Assembly: GCF_036227605.1 (NCBI RefSeq)
Contig: NZ_CP109487.1
Location: 1,178,001-1,242,000 of the forward strand
Direction of reading: 5' to 3'
Source of the DNA: Streptomyces sp. NBC_01439
GTDB lineage: Bacteria; Actinomycetota; Actinomycetes; Streptomycetales; Streptomycetaceae
DNA: 64,000 bases
The translations under genes and the position numbers were made by a program. Positions 8,657 to 17,620 of this stretch are shown here, piece by piece. Below the pieces are notes generated by a model. It had not been told where the DNA came from and ran no database searches. It was given only the letters and a program-made list of their open reading frames with translations. The number at the start of each line of letters is the position of its first letter. Within the stretch, counting starts at the first letter, position 1.

Positions 8657-9007
8657 TCAGACCGCGGTCGGCGGGCCGGACGGCGCGGCGGCGCGGCGGT
8701 ACTCGGCATTGAGGCGCTGGGCTTCCTCGAGCTGGTCCTCGAGGATGACGATGCGGCAGGCGGCCTCGACGGGGGTTCCCTGATCGACGAGTTCCCGGGC
8801 TCGGGCCGCGATGCGCAGCTGGTAGCGGGAGTAGCGGCGGTGGCCGCCCTCGGAGCGGAGCGGCGTGATCAGGCGGGCTTCGCCGATGGCACGGAGGAAG
8901 CCCGGCGTGGTGCCGAGCATCTCTGCGGCACGGCCCATGGTGTAGGCGGGGTAGTCGTCGTCGTCCAGGTGGCCGCCGAGCGAGCCCGTCGGATTCTCTG
9001 CTGTCAT
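8657..9007 (-). CDS. MerR-like helix-turn-helix regulator
   Basis: A 116-residue protein with an N-terminal MerR-type winged helix: YTMGRAAEMLGTTPGFLRAI, then EGGHRRYSRYQLR, the standard MerR 'GGHRRY' wing. Next comes a short helix (EDQLEEAQRLNAEYRR) that could form a dimerising coiled coil. There is no cysteine-bearing effector domain, so the inducer is not a metal by the classical scheme. GAGAGAGG lies just upstream of the ATG at 9007. A perfect 32-bp palindrome starts 26 bases upstream and may be an operator for this regulator. Confidence 0.87.
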   Translation of the reverse strand: MTAENPTGSLGGHLDDDDYPAYTMGRAAEMLGTTPGFLRAIGEARLITPLRSEGGHRRYSRYQLRIAARARELVDQGTPVEAACRIVILEDQLEEAQRLNAEYRRAAAPSGPPTAV

Positions 9008-9032
9008 TGCACCTCTCTCTGAAACACATGGA

Positions 9033-9064
9033 GGGGCCCTGGTGCCGTACGGCACCAGGGCCCC
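9033..9064. repeat. Perfect loopless 32-bp palindrome upstream of the MerR-like gene
   Basis: The left half, GGGGCCCTGGTGCCGT (9033-9048), is followed immediately by its exact reverse complement (9049-9064). It lies 26-57 bases upstream of the regulator start. MerR family operators are inverted repeats, so autoregulation is possible. A transcription terminator for rightward or leftward transcripts is the alternative. Confidence 0.75.
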
Positions 9065-9768
9065 GAGGGAACTTCTACACCATCTGCCGGCACCAGTTCC
9101 GAGCCGGCCTTCTGTTTCCGCATGCCCGACTTGAACGATGTCGGGGGTGCGGGGATCGCGGTTGCTTGACCGGAGACCACCTCACTGTCGATGTCCTGCG
9201 GTACCCGGGCTCAGGACTTCCGCCCGGGCGATCCTGATGGCGCGGTTCCTCCGTTCTTCCCTCGGTGATCAACCTGCTTGCTGCGTCAACTGCGGTACTG
9301 CTGATGGCGGCCCCTGATCACCGCGGGCCACCCGGTCCGGTCATCAGCCCCGTCGCCCTGCTGCAACAACCCTGGCTTCGGAGCTCCACCACCGCACCGT
9401 CCTACGAACTGCGTTTACGGGCACCGCGCCCGGCAGTTCATCTCTGCCGGGCCCTGCCGTCCCTCTGGGCTACGAGAGAAACCATAACCGGACCACCACC
9501 CAATGTCTACTCTGGCCAACATAGATTTTCGTGTGTTCTGCGGATAGGTAATCGACCTCGAACAGCAGCGGTGGCAGGCGGGAAGGACCACCGGGGCAGC
9601 GGGCAGCGGGCGCCGGCCGCAGGAGACCGCTCTGCGGCCCGCTCAGCGCCATGAGCGCGCGACGAGGGGAGATACACGCCCCTTCCCGGTCTGCGGCTGT
9701 GTACAGTCGGCTCGCCCCGGCGGTTGCCGGACGTCCGGGGCGGCGTCCCCGACCGGTCAGGTGGAGTC
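9065..9768. other. Gene-poor 0.7-kb interval
   Basis: No reading frame here has convincing codon use or a recognised domain. Around 9470-9550 the composition turns AT-richer (CATAGATTTTCGTG), which could mark a promoter, but I cannot assign it to a gene. The rightward PLD gene begins at its end. Confidence 0.35.
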
Positions 9769-10989
9769 ATGACGAGTGCAACCAGCGGGTCGCGACCGTC
9801 CGGCGGGACGGCCATCGCCCCAGCGCTGTCGGTGGCCGAGCGCAAGCAGCGGATGCGGCGCCGCATCGAGCGGCTGATCGGCATCGCCGCCACCGAAGGA
9901 AACGCGTTGCTCGCCCTGCGCAACGGGGACGAGATCTTCACGGCGATGCTGGACAGCGTCCGCGCCGCCGAACACACCGTCGACATGATGACGTTCGTGT
10001 ACTGGCGGGGCGCGATAGCCCGACAGTTCGCCCAGGCGCTGGCGGACCGGGCCCGCGCGGGTGTGCGGGTGCGGCTGCTGCTGGACGGCTTCGGCAGCCG
10101 GCTCATCGAGCAGAACCTGCTCGATCTGATGGAGGACGCCGGGGTCGACGTCGCGTGGTTCCGCAAGCCCCTCTACCTCTCCCCGCTCAAGCAGAACCAC
10201 CGCTGCCACCGCAAAGTGCTCGTCGTCGACGAACAGACGGCGTTCACCGGCGGAGTCGGCATCGCCGAGGAGTGGTGCGGCAACGCCCGCAACGAGAACG
10301 AGTGGCGCGACACCCACGTCCGGCTGCGCGGCCCCGCCGTGGACGGCGTCGCCGCCGCTTTCGCACAGAACTGGGCCGAGTGCCACGACACCCTCTTCGA
10401 CGACCGGGACCGCTTCACCGAGCACGCGCCGCAGGGCGGGGCAGTGGTGCAGGTGGTCCGGGGATCGGCCAGTATCGGCTGGCAGGACATGCAGACCCTG
10501 ATCCGGGTCGCCATCGAATCCGCCCAGCATCGCTTCCGCCTGTCCACCGCCTACTTCGCCCCGGACGCCTACTTCATCGAGCTGCTGTGTGCGGCAGCAC
10601 GCCGGGGCATCGAGGTCGAGATACTCCTGCCCGGCCCCCACACCGACAAGCGCGTCTGCCGGCTGGCCGGCCAGAACTTCTACGCGGACCTCCTCGCCTG
10701 CGGGGTGAAGATCTTCGAGTACCAGCCGACGATGATGCACGCCAAGGTCATCACCGTCGACCAGGTCGCGGCACTCATCGGCTCCACCAATTTCAACCGT
10801 CGCTCCCTGGACCACGACGAAGAGGTCATGCTCGCGGTCCTTGACGAAGACTTCACCGCAACCCTGGACCGCCACTTCGACGAGGACGTGCAGGCCAGCG
10901 AGCCGATGGTTCCAGCGCGCTGGAACCGCCGCTCTGCGGCGCAACGCCTGCGCGAGATTGCGGTCACCCCCATCCGCCGGTTCCTGTGA
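9769..10989 (+). CDS. PLD-superfamily enzyme, cardiolipin synthase-like
   Basis: A 406-residue protein with two HKD motifs of the phospholipase D superfamily: HRKVLVVD in the first half and HAKVITVD in the second, each followed by a Gly/Ser-rich strand (TGG and GSTNF). Enzymes of this form transfer phosphatidyl groups; bacterial cardiolipin synthases share the two-motif layout. The N-terminal membrane helices of E. coli ClsA are missing, so this is the shorter ClsB-like or soluble type. AGGTGGAG precedes the ATG at 9769. It stands alone, so its substrate is not indicated by context. Confidence 0.85.
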   Translation: MTSATSGSRPSGGTAIAPALSVAERKQRMRRRIERLIGIAATEGNALLALRNGDEIFTAMLDSVRAAEHTVDMMTFVYWRGAIARQFAQALADRARAGVRVRLLLDGFGSRLIEQNLLDLMEDAGVDVAWFRKPLYLSPLKQNHRCHRKVLVVDEQTAFTGGVGIAEEWCGNARNENEWRDTHVRLRGPAVDGVAAAFAQNWAECHDTLFDDRDRFTEHAPQGGAVVQVVRGSASIGWQDMQTLIRVAIESAQHRFRLSTAYFAPDAYFIELLCAAARRGIEVEILLPGPHTDKRVCRLAGQNFYADLLACGVKIFEYQPTMMHAKVITVDQVAALIGSTNFNRRSLDHDEEVMLAVLDEDFTATLDRHFDEDVQASEPMVPARWNRRSAAQRLREIAVTPIRRFL

Positions 10990-11131
10990 CTCCCGCACGG
11001 TGCCGGAAGGCGCCCACGCCCCGGCACTGCCCATAGCAGGAGCTGAAGTTCCACCCTGCCGCCGTCCAACGGGTTCATCCCTGATGGGGACGGTCGGTGT
11101 GGGAGATGACGGCGCCGGGTAGGGCGGGACC

Positions 11132-11713
11132 ATGCCCGATATCCCCCTGGCCGAAGAGGCACTGCGAAGGGTGCTGGCCGTCGTCGACCGGACGGCGGAG
11201 CTGGCGACGGAGCTGGCCACCACGCTTCGGATGCGCCCGGACGACGCCGCGGTCCGCGCGGCGGCGATACCGCTCGGGGTCGATGTAGGGGCCTTCGGGC
11301 ATGCGGATTTCGAAGCGGTGGCCCGTCATCTGGAACCGCTGGACCAGCTGATCGCGGCTGTCGCGCCGGACGCCGGTGGGATGCGGTGGCGCTACCTGGA
11401 CGAATCCGTTCTGTTCCGCTGCGAGGCGGAAGTGGGTACGCCGTTCGACGAGTTCACCGCGCGCGTCGACATCAGCCGGGTGATCGGTCTGACCGGCGGC
11501 TACCTTGCAGGTCGTACGGAGGTCCTGGCGCGCGACGCGACCGGAAGGGCGATCCGGCAGCTCGAGCGCAGCATCAGCCGGGCCCCCGGGTGGATTCCCC
11601 GGCTACTCCGTCCAGGTCGCCGCGCGTACCTCCCGACAGGGCCCATGGGCCGCCTGGTGAACAGGAACAGGAAGCTCCACATCGCGGCGGACCGCTCGAA
11701 CCCGGGATCCTGA
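11132..11713 (+). CDS. Conserved-looking protein of unknown function
   Basis: A 193-residue protein that I do not recognise. Codon use is strongly GC3-biased, and a GGGCGGGA sequence precedes the ATG, so it is probably real. The N-terminal third is Ala/Leu/Glu-rich and helical. The middle (MRWRYLDESVLFRCEAEVG) looks beta-structured. The last 40 residues are basic and Pro-rich. There is no signal peptide and no membrane segment. The stop codon overlaps the first bases of a metallo-hydrolase relic in another frame, suggesting a deletion joint just downstream. Confidence 0.6.
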   Translation: MPDIPLAEEALRRVLAVVDRTAELATELATTLRMRPDDAAVRAAAIPLGVDVGAFGHADFEAVARHLEPLDQLIAAVAPDAGGMRWRYLDESVLFRCEAEVGTPFDEFTARVDISRVIGLTGGYLAGRTEVLARDATGRAIRQLERSISRAPGWIPRLLRPGRRAYLPTGPMGRLVNRNRKLHIAADRSNPGS

Positions 11714-11952
11714 TCAGCGGCGAAACCGAGCTGTCGGATTTCGGGCTGGCGGGACGGATCCCGGGCAAGCCCGCGAACCCGCCCTTCCAAGACGACCCCC
11801 TGGGCAACCTCACGAGCCTGCGCGCCATGCCCGAACTCGGACCCAGCCGCCTCCATGTCGGCCACGGCACTCCGCTGGACCCCGAGCGCGTCCGCCGGTG
11901 GGCGCGGCGGGGGCAACGACGGCTGTCCCGCCTCGACTCCCGGGGGGCCTCC
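11713..11952 (+). pseudogene. C-terminal relic of an MBL-fold metallo-hydrolase
   Basis: The frame reads ISGETELSDFGLAGRIPGKP, then PPFQDDPLGNLTSLRAM, then GPSRLHVGHGTPLDPERV. The last block resembles the final His region (GHG) of beta-lactamase-fold hydrolases. About two thirds of the protein, including the HxHxDH motif, is absent, and no start precedes it. The frame then degenerates into unrelated sequence. It is best read as a remnant left by a deletion. Confidence 0.6.
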
Positions 11953-12058
11953 GAAGGCGTACCTAGAGCTGACCCACGTATGCTCGCCGTCATCACCATC
12001 GGCCCGTACCCGTCGGCTCTGGTCGTGGGGCGGGAGCTGAACTCCTTCCGGAGGCGGC

Positions 12059-12322
12059 ATGACGGTCACCCTGCTCACCATCGCGATCGTCGTGGCCGCC
12101 CGGGTGATCAGGACCGCGGTCGCGGAGCTCCGCGTGCCCGGGAGCGGACGAAGGCAGTGGGCCTTCCTGACCGACCGACGCGCATGGGCGATCGGAACCG
12201 GCACGACCGCGGCGCTCGGCATCGTCGGCTGGGCCACAGCGGGCCCCACCGCTGCGGTCTGGGCGGTGGTCGCAGGTCTCCTCGTCGCCTCGCTCACCCG
12301 TGCCGGAGACGGGGATGAATGA
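12059..12322 (+). CDS. Small two-helix membrane protein
   Basis: An 87-residue protein with hydrophobic segments at about residues 3-20 and 48-80; the second may form two short helices around a Gly-Trp turn. The basic middle (GSGRRQWAFLTDRR) would face the cytoplasm. GGAGG lies five bases before the ATG, strong support for a real gene. No family is recognised and the neighbours are relics, so no function is proposed. Confidence 0.65.
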   Translation: MTVTLLTIAIVVAARVIRTAVAELRVPGSGRRQWAFLTDRRAWAIGTGTTAALGIVGWATAGPTAAVWAVVAGLLVASLTRAGDGDE

Positions 12323-12394
12323 AGGGCGGGCTCCGGGCGTAGTCGCGCGCACCGCATCGTCGCCCCGTGGGCGCATGGACGTCGCTCGCACTGC

Positions 12395-12717
12395 TCAATC
12401 GCTCCAGCTCGCCCGTCGTAGGGTCTCGGCGATCTCCGACGGGTCGGGGGTGGCGTCCGCGGGGTCGTCGGGCCACTGCCGGACGACGGCCTCGGCCCAC
12501 TCCGCCCAGGTCGCGACGAGTCGGTAGTAGTCGGTAAGGAAGCGGCCGACGAGTGCGGTCTGGGCGGCCCTTTGCTGGAACGGGGCCCGGCCGGCGAGGT
12601 AGGCGTGCGCCCCCGCCACATTGCCCTGGTTCCGCTCTACGGCCAGGCCCGGGCGGCGTGAAGGGTGGCCAGGGTGTCGGCGCTGGTGCCGGAATCGGCG
12701 AAGAACACCTTCAGTAG
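12395..12717 (-). pseudogene. PadR-family regulator relic with frameshift
   Basis: The minus strand reads LLKVFFADSGTSADTLATLH, then ARAWP and TAG. One base of shift gives VERNQGNVAGAHAYLAGRAP and continues through FLTDYYRLVATWAEWAEAV to a stop at 12395. Together these match the C-terminal helical half of PadR regulators (LLLKLFFA...W). The DNA-binding N-terminus is missing and a frameshift lies near 12640-12650. The downstream 74-residue frame (12395-12619) has a possible start but is not a whole protein. Confidence 0.65.
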
Positions 12718-12954
12718 CTAATTCCCAGCCCGCAACCGATCAGGAACGCGCATTTGCGGCCGATCAGTGCCCCGGGCGTCTCGCTCAGCAGCGGGCTCAG
12801 GTGGGAGCGCAGACGCCCGCGTGCCGGCCGGTGGCAGGGACCGGACGGCGCAGCCCGGTCGCCGGGGTGGCGGTGGCGTCCTAGCGTGGAGGAGTCCGGT
12901 CGCACCGCCGCACACACATCGCCAGTGGTCGTGCCGCTGGTGGGACGGAGACAG

Positions 12955-15315
12955 ATGGCGCAGTCGTCGTGGCGTGAGTACCGGCCCGGGCAACGGTTCC
13001 CGGGGGTGATCGGCCGTACGGCCGAGGAGTCGACTCCGGCGTGGCCGCAACCGGTGCGCGCGGTTCCGGGTGCGCCGAACGTGCTGTTCATCGTGTTCGA
13101 CGACGTCGGGTTCGGACAGTTCGGATGCTACGGAAGTCCGATCGAGACGCCGCATATGGACGCGCTGGCCGCGGGCGGGCTGCTGTACAGCAACATGCAC
13201 ACCACCGCGCTGTGCTCGCCGTCGCGCTCCTGCATCATCACGGGCCGCAACCATCACGCGAACGGCATGGCGGCGATCACAGAGCTGGCCACCGGCTACC
13301 CGGGTTACGACGGGCAGATCCCGTTCGAGAACGGGTTCCTGTCGGAGATGCTGCTGCAGCACGGCTACAACACGTACATGGTCGGCAAGTGGCACCTGAT
13401 GCCCTCGGAGCAGGAGTCGGCGGCCGGGCCGTACGACCGGTGGCCGCTGGGGCGGGGCTTCGAGCGGTTCTACGGATTCCTGGGCGGGGACACGAGCCAG
13501 TGGTATCCGGAACTCGTGTACGACAACCACCAGGTCGAGCCTCCGGCCACGCCGGAGGAGGGCTACCACCTGACGGAAGACCTGGTGGAACGGGCGATCT
13601 TGTTCATCGCCGACGCCAAGCAGGTCGCCCCGGACAAGCCGTTCTTCATGAACCTTTGCCCGGGTGCCGCGCATGCCCCGCACCATGTGCCGAAGGAGTG
13701 GGCCGACCGCTACCGGGGGCGCTTCGACGACGGCTGGGAGGCCTACCGCGAGCAGACCTTCGCCCGGCAGAAGCAGCTCGGTGTGGTGCCCGCCGACGCG
13801 CAGTTGTCCCCGCACGATCCGGACGTGCCGCCGTGGGAGTCGCTGACGGCGGACGCGCGGCGGGTGGCCGCGCGGATGATGGAGGTCTACGCGGGATTCC
13901 TCTCCCACACCGACCACCACCTCGGCCGGCTGATGGCCTTCCTGAAGGAGACCGGCGAGTTCGACAACACGCTGATCATGGTGGTCTCCGACAACGGAGC
14001 GAGCGCCGAGGGCGGGGCGACCGGCACCACCAACGAGCTGCAGTTCTTCAACAACGCGCCCGAGACGCTGGAGGAGAGCCTGGCGCGGATCGACGAGATC
14101 GGCGGCCCGACCACCTTCAACCACTACCCGTGGGGCTGGACCTCCGCAGGCAACACCCCGTTCCGGCGGTGGAAGCGGGAGACCTACCGCGGCGGCGTCA
14201 GCGACCCCTTCCTCGTCCACTGGCCCAGCGGCATCAAGGCCCGGGGCGAGATCCGCGGCCAGTTCGCGCACATCATCGACATGGTCCCCACCGTCCTGGA
14301 CGTGCTCGGCATCGAGGCACCCGCCACCATCCGCGGTGTCACCCAGTCGCCCCTGCACGGGGTCAGCTTCGCCCACACCTTCGACGACGCCGGCGCCGCG
14401 AGCCTTCACCGCACCCAGTACTACGAGATGTTCGGGCACCGGGCGATCGACCACGACGGGTGGCGGGCGGTCTGCCCCTGGCCCGGCCCCTCCTTCGCCG
14501 AAGCCGGGCGGCCTTTCGGCGCCCCGATCACCATGGCGGACCTCGACGACCTCGATGCCCATCACTGGGAGCTCTACCGCATCGACGAGGACGTCGCCGA
14601 GACCCGGAACCTCGCTCAGGAGAACCGCACCAAACTCATCGAGATGATCTCCCTGTGGTACATGGAGGCCGGCAAGTACAACGTGATGCCGATCGACGGG
14701 AGCGCCTTCGAGCGCATGATGCAGGAACGCCCCCAGATCACTCGGACCCGCACCAGCTACACCCTCCGCCCCCACACCCAGGTCCTCCCCGCCGCGGTCG
14801 CCCCCCGGGTCCTGAACCGCCCGCACAGCGTCACCGCCGACGTCGAGATCCCACCCGACGGCGCGGAAGGCGTCCTCCTCAGCCAGGGCACCAACGCCGG
14901 CGGCTGGTCCTTCTACATCAAGGACGGCCACCTCCACTACGCCCACAACTACGTCCAACGGGCCCTGTACCACGTGGCGTCCAGCGAGAGCGTCCCCGAA
15001 GGGCGCCACGCCCTCCGCTTCGAGTTCGAGCCCACCGGCGCCCCGGACATCGCCCACGGCAAGGGCGCGCCCGGCCGGGCCCAGCTGTACATCGACGGCC
15101 GCCTCGTCGGCGACACCGAGATGCCGGTCACCACGCCGATCGCCTTCAACCCGGGCGGCATGGCCTGCGGCCACAACCCCGGATCAGCCGTCACCCCCGA
15201 CTACCAGGCACCGTTCCGCTTCACCGGCACCCTGCACAGGGTCACCGTCGACCTGTCCGGCGACCTGATCGTCGACGCCGAGAGCGAGATCCGCATGTAC
15301 ATGGCCCGCCAGTAG
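12955..15315 (+). CDS. Arylsulfatase (type I, formylglycine-dependent)
   Basis: A 786-residue sulfatase that hydrolyses sulfate esters. Metal ligands are in VLFIVFDDVGFGQFGCYG (Asp49-Asp50). The signature CSPSR at residues 87-91 supplies the cysteine converted to formylglycine by an FGE enzyme not encoded here. TGRNHH follows, and MVVSDNGASAEGG carries the second metal Asp-Asn pair. The last about 200 residues form an additional beta-rich domain, as in longer bacterial arylsulfatases. No signal peptide is seen, so it is probably cytoplasmic or exported by another route. The ATG at 12955 has GGGACGGAG upstream. No transporter or sulfotransferase neighbours point to a substrate. Confidence 0.93.
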   Translation: MAQSSWREYRPGQRFPGVIGRTAEESTPAWPQPVRAVPGAPNVLFIVFDDVGFGQFGCYGSPIETPHMDALAAGGLLYSNMHTTALCSPSRSCIITGRNHHANGMAAITELATGYPGYDGQIPFENGFLSEMLLQHGYNTYMVGKWHLMPSEQESAAGPYDRWPLGRGFERFYGFLGGDTSQWYPELVYDNHQVEPPATPEEGYHLTEDLVERAILFIADAKQVAPDKPFFMNLCPGAAHAPHHVPKEWADRYRGRFDDGWEAYREQTFARQKQLGVVPADAQLSPHDPDVPPWESLTADARRVAARMMEVYAGFLSHTDHHLGRLMAFLKETGEFDNTLIMVVSDNGASAEGGATGTTNELQFFNNAPETLEESLARIDEIGGPTTFNHYPWGWTSAGNTPFRRWKRETYRGGVSDPFLVHWPSGIKARGEIRGQFAHIIDMVPTVLDVLGIEAPATIRGVTQSPLHGVSFAHTFDDAGAASLHRTQYYEMFGHRAIDHDGWRAVCPWPGPSFAEAGRPFGAPITMADLDDLDAHHWELYRIDEDVAETRNLAQENRTKLIEMISLWYMEAGKYNVMPIDGSAFERMMQERPQITRTRTSYTLRPHTQVLPAAVAPRVLNRPHSVTADVEIPPDGAEGVLLSQGTNAGGWSFYIKDGHLHYAHNYVQRALYHVASSESVPEGRHALRFEFEPTGAPDIAHGKGAPGRAQLYIDGRLVGDTEMPVTTPIAFNPGGMACGHNPGSAVTPDYQAPFRFTGTLHRVTVDLSGDLIVDAESEIRMYMARQ

Positions 15316-15401
15316 GCGGGCCGCACCGTGGACCCACCGGTCGCCGCCGAGTCCATGCATGGCCGGGTTCCAGAGAGCCCGACCGACCGTTCCCTCCCCC
15401 G

Positions 15402-16364
15402 TCAGGGGCAGGCACCGGCGGGTTCATCGTGGACGAGGACGCAGACCATCTGTGCGCCGCGCCGGTGATCCGGGTACTTCGCGAGCAGCTCGGCCTTGAA
15501 GTCGTTCCACTGGCGCGTGATCTCGGCGGTGGCGCCGGCCGTCGCGTGGTGGAAGTTGTCACCCGTCTTGGAGCGGGGCGATGCGGCGGTGTCCTTGTTC
15601 AGGGCACGGTTGTGGGTGACGCGCCCGTCACAGTCGGCGGGCTTGACACCGGTGGAATCGATGTCGGTGTAGCAGCCGGTGGCGAGGTCCGCAGGGATAC
15701 GCTCACGCGCGTCGCGGGTCCAGTCGGCGTCCTTCATGGCGCTGTAGCGACGGATGTCGAGGAACGGTGCGACGTCCGTACGCTCCAAGCCGGGCGGGTT
15801 GTCGAGGCCGACCGGGCCGGGCGCGGGCCGGTCGCTCCAGTTGGAGTGCGAATAGAAGTCCTCGATCTGGTGCCAGCCGCGGCCGAGCTGTTCGAGGACG
15901 GCGCACTTGGCCCGCCCGGGCTTCCCGTCCCACGTGCAGTGCGAGGACAGGTCGCTCTGGTCGGCGCGCACCTTGCCGTCGGCGTCGACGAGGCCGTCGG
16001 CGGCCTCGACCGCGTTGCGCAAGCGGGTGACGGAGGTACGGATGCACGCGAGGAGCTCGGTGGTGGCCTCGTCCCGGGTGCGGGGGTAGTCGGGGGCGTA
16101 GCGGGGGGCAAGGTAGTCGGCGTTGTCGCAGTGCAGGGGGCCGACGTCGAAGTACGGGGGGTGGTCGTTGGCGTTGATCGCCCCGGCGCGGGCGTCAGTC
16201 ATCTCGGTCAGTGTGATGGGCTCCCAGGGCAGTGCGGCCCGGGTGATGTCCTCGTGATTGTCACCGGTGAAGCTGTGGGCGGGGCCGATCGGCACGAAGG
16301 CCAGAGCGGCCGTCAGGAGGGCTGCGAGAGCTGTGCAGGACGCTCGGGGCAGGCCGGGCGGCAT
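15402..16364 (-). CDS. Secreted CinY-like protein with zinc-phospholipase C-like His pattern
   Basis: A 320-residue exported protein. Residues 1-30 (MPPGLPRASCTALAALLTAA and on to GPAHS) form a signal peptide. The mature part starts FTGDNHEDITRAAL and includes GRGWHQIEDFYSHSNW; this HxxxDxxxHxNW arrangement resembles zinc ligands of phospholipase C/HET-C-like folds. I recall similar actinobacterial proteins annotated as CinY. Activity is not established. The ATG at 16364 is chosen because it gives a normal signal peptide, although its ribosome site is weak. An ATG at 16490 with GGAGG upstream would add 42 residues. It converges with the sulfatase gene. Confidence 0.75.
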   Translation of the reverse strand: MPPGLPRASCTALAALLTAALAFVPIGPAHSFTGDNHEDITRAALPWEPITLTEMTDARAGAINANDHPPYFDVGPLHCDNADYLAPRYAPDYPRTRDEATTELLACIRTSVTRLRNAVEAADGLVDADGKVRADQSDLSSHCTWDGKPGRAKCAVLEQLGRGWHQIEDFYSHSNWSDRPAPGPVGLDNPPGLERTDVAPFLDIRRYSAMKDADWTRDARERIPADLATGCYTDIDSTGVKPADCDGRVTHNRALNKDTAASPRSKTGDNFHHATAGATAEITRQWNDFKAELLAKYPDHRRGAQMVCVLVHDEPAGACP

Positions 16365-16748
16365 CCGGCGTCCACGGATCCCGGAGCTCTCCTGGTCGGC
16401 ACCCGTACGGGAGTCGCTCGACGGGGATCCCGGTCTGACGCTGGCGGAGGCCTTGGAACGCCTCTCCGGCCGCCGCGAGAGCACAACCATGCCTCCATGC
16501 TGCGCGTCCGTACCCAGCTCCGCATTCGTGGTCTCTTTCGTGGCCTGCAACGCGGCTCCTGGCCTCCGGCTCCGGCCTGGCACATCAGCGACCTTGAAGC
16601 CGCGTCCGCGCATCAGGGCGCTCTCCCCACAGCGCGTGATCAGGGGACTACGATCTGACCCGGGTCCGGTCCGAATGCCCTCGTCGTGGTGAGCTGCTCA
16701 TCGACGACGAGTCGGCAGAACACGGACGCGGACGCGATACTTCGAGGC

Positions 16749-17180
16749 TCAGCCGGCCCCGACCGGCAGTGGGCCGACCCGGGACTCCAGCCAGGTCGGA
16801 AGATCCAGCAGCCGGACACCCTCTTGTTCTTCGGGGTCGGTGCGTGCGACCAGGCACACCACGTCCTCTGCTCCGGTATTTACGGGCATGTGGGGCGTGT
16901 CCGCCGGGATGTGGATGTAGTCTCCGGCGCGCAGCACGGCATGTTCGGCCAGGTCTTCTCCGTGCCAGACCTCGACCTGCCCGGACTGGATGAAAATGGC
17001 CGACTCGTGCCCCTCGTGCAGGTGAGGACGCCCCCGCGTCCCCGCGGGCATCACCAGCCGGTGCAGACACAACCGCTCCGCGCCCGCTGACTGGGCGCTG
17101 ATCCCCGCCCCGAACGTGCCGCCCTGAATGCCTTCATACGTGCCGGTCCGCACGACCGTGCACTGCTTCTGATCTGCCAT
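16749..17180 (-). CDS. Cupin-domain protein
   Basis: A 143-residue single cupin barrel. The metal-binding pattern is visible in RPHLHEGHESAIFIQSG (first cupin motif) and GDYIHIPADTPHMPVN (second motif), giving three His and one Glu as candidate ligands. Stand-alone cupins range from enzymes to sugar or metal binding proteins, so no reaction is proposed. The ATG at 17180 opens MADQKQCTVVRTG. Neighbouring genes do not form an obvious pathway. Confidence 0.82.
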   Translation of the reverse strand: MADQKQCTVVRTGTYEGIQGGTFGAGISAQSAGAERLCLHRLVMPAGTRGRPHLHEGHESAIFIQSGQVEVWHGEDLAEHAVLRAGDYIHIPADTPHMPVNTGAEDVVCLVARTDPEEQEGVRLLDLPTWLESRVGPLPVGAG

Positions 17181-17394
17181 GCGGGCAGTACACCAGGCAA
17201 CCGACGGCGTACGAGCAGTTCCCGCCACCGCCCGTGGCGGCCCGCACCTCGACATCAGGTGCAGGCGAGTCGGCGCCGTTGGAGGCGAAGGGCGGCGCTC
17301 ACCGGACAGTCGACCTTGACCAGGCGTTCCGCCACCACCTCCGGATCTGGCCCCGAACCGGCAGAACGTCCACCACCGCTATGTCCAGGCGCAG

Positions 17395-17616
17395 TGCCTG
17401 AAGCGCACCACCATCGTCGCGGCCAGTTCGAACGACCCACTGGGCACCGTCGAGCGAGTGGCCGAGCTGGCCCGGAACTGGGGCGGCCGCCTCGTGGAAC
17501 TCGGCGCTGTCGGCCACCTCAACCCCGCCTCCGGCCATGGCCCGTGGCCGAGGGCGGAGGAACTCCTCCGCGAGCTCGAACACAGCTGGTCCCCCGGCGC
17601 TCTGCCGACTGATTGA
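17395..17616 (+). pseudogene. C-terminal relic of an RBBP9/YdeN-type serine hydrolase
   Basis: The frame reads CLKRTTIVAASSNDPLGTVE, then AELARNWGGRLVELGAVGHL and NPASGHGPWP before stopping at TGA 17614. The SNDP Asp and GHLN His correspond to two of the catalytic triad in RBBP9-like hydrolases. The nucleophile half is missing, and an in-frame stop lies near 17316 with no start codon between. Confidence 0.6.
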
Positions 17617-17620
17617 CGAT

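Noticed and set aside
9265..9654. A 129-codon plus-strand frame in the gap before the PLD gene
   Set aside because: It has mixed codon use, no ribosome site and no recognisable fold.
10995..11030. A terminator behind the PLD gene
   Set aside because: The only candidate stem is seven base pairs with a 14-base loop, too weak to call.
12718..15174. An 818-codon open frame on the minus strand opposite the sulfatase
   Set aside because: It is antisense to a clear sulfatase with an intact CSPSR site and has no homologous features.
13041..16658. A 1205-codon open frame on the plus strand across the sulfatase and CinY-like genes
   Set aside because: It lies in another frame of the sulfatase and antisense to the next gene; Arg/Pro/Gly/Ala-rich composition shows it is a shadow.
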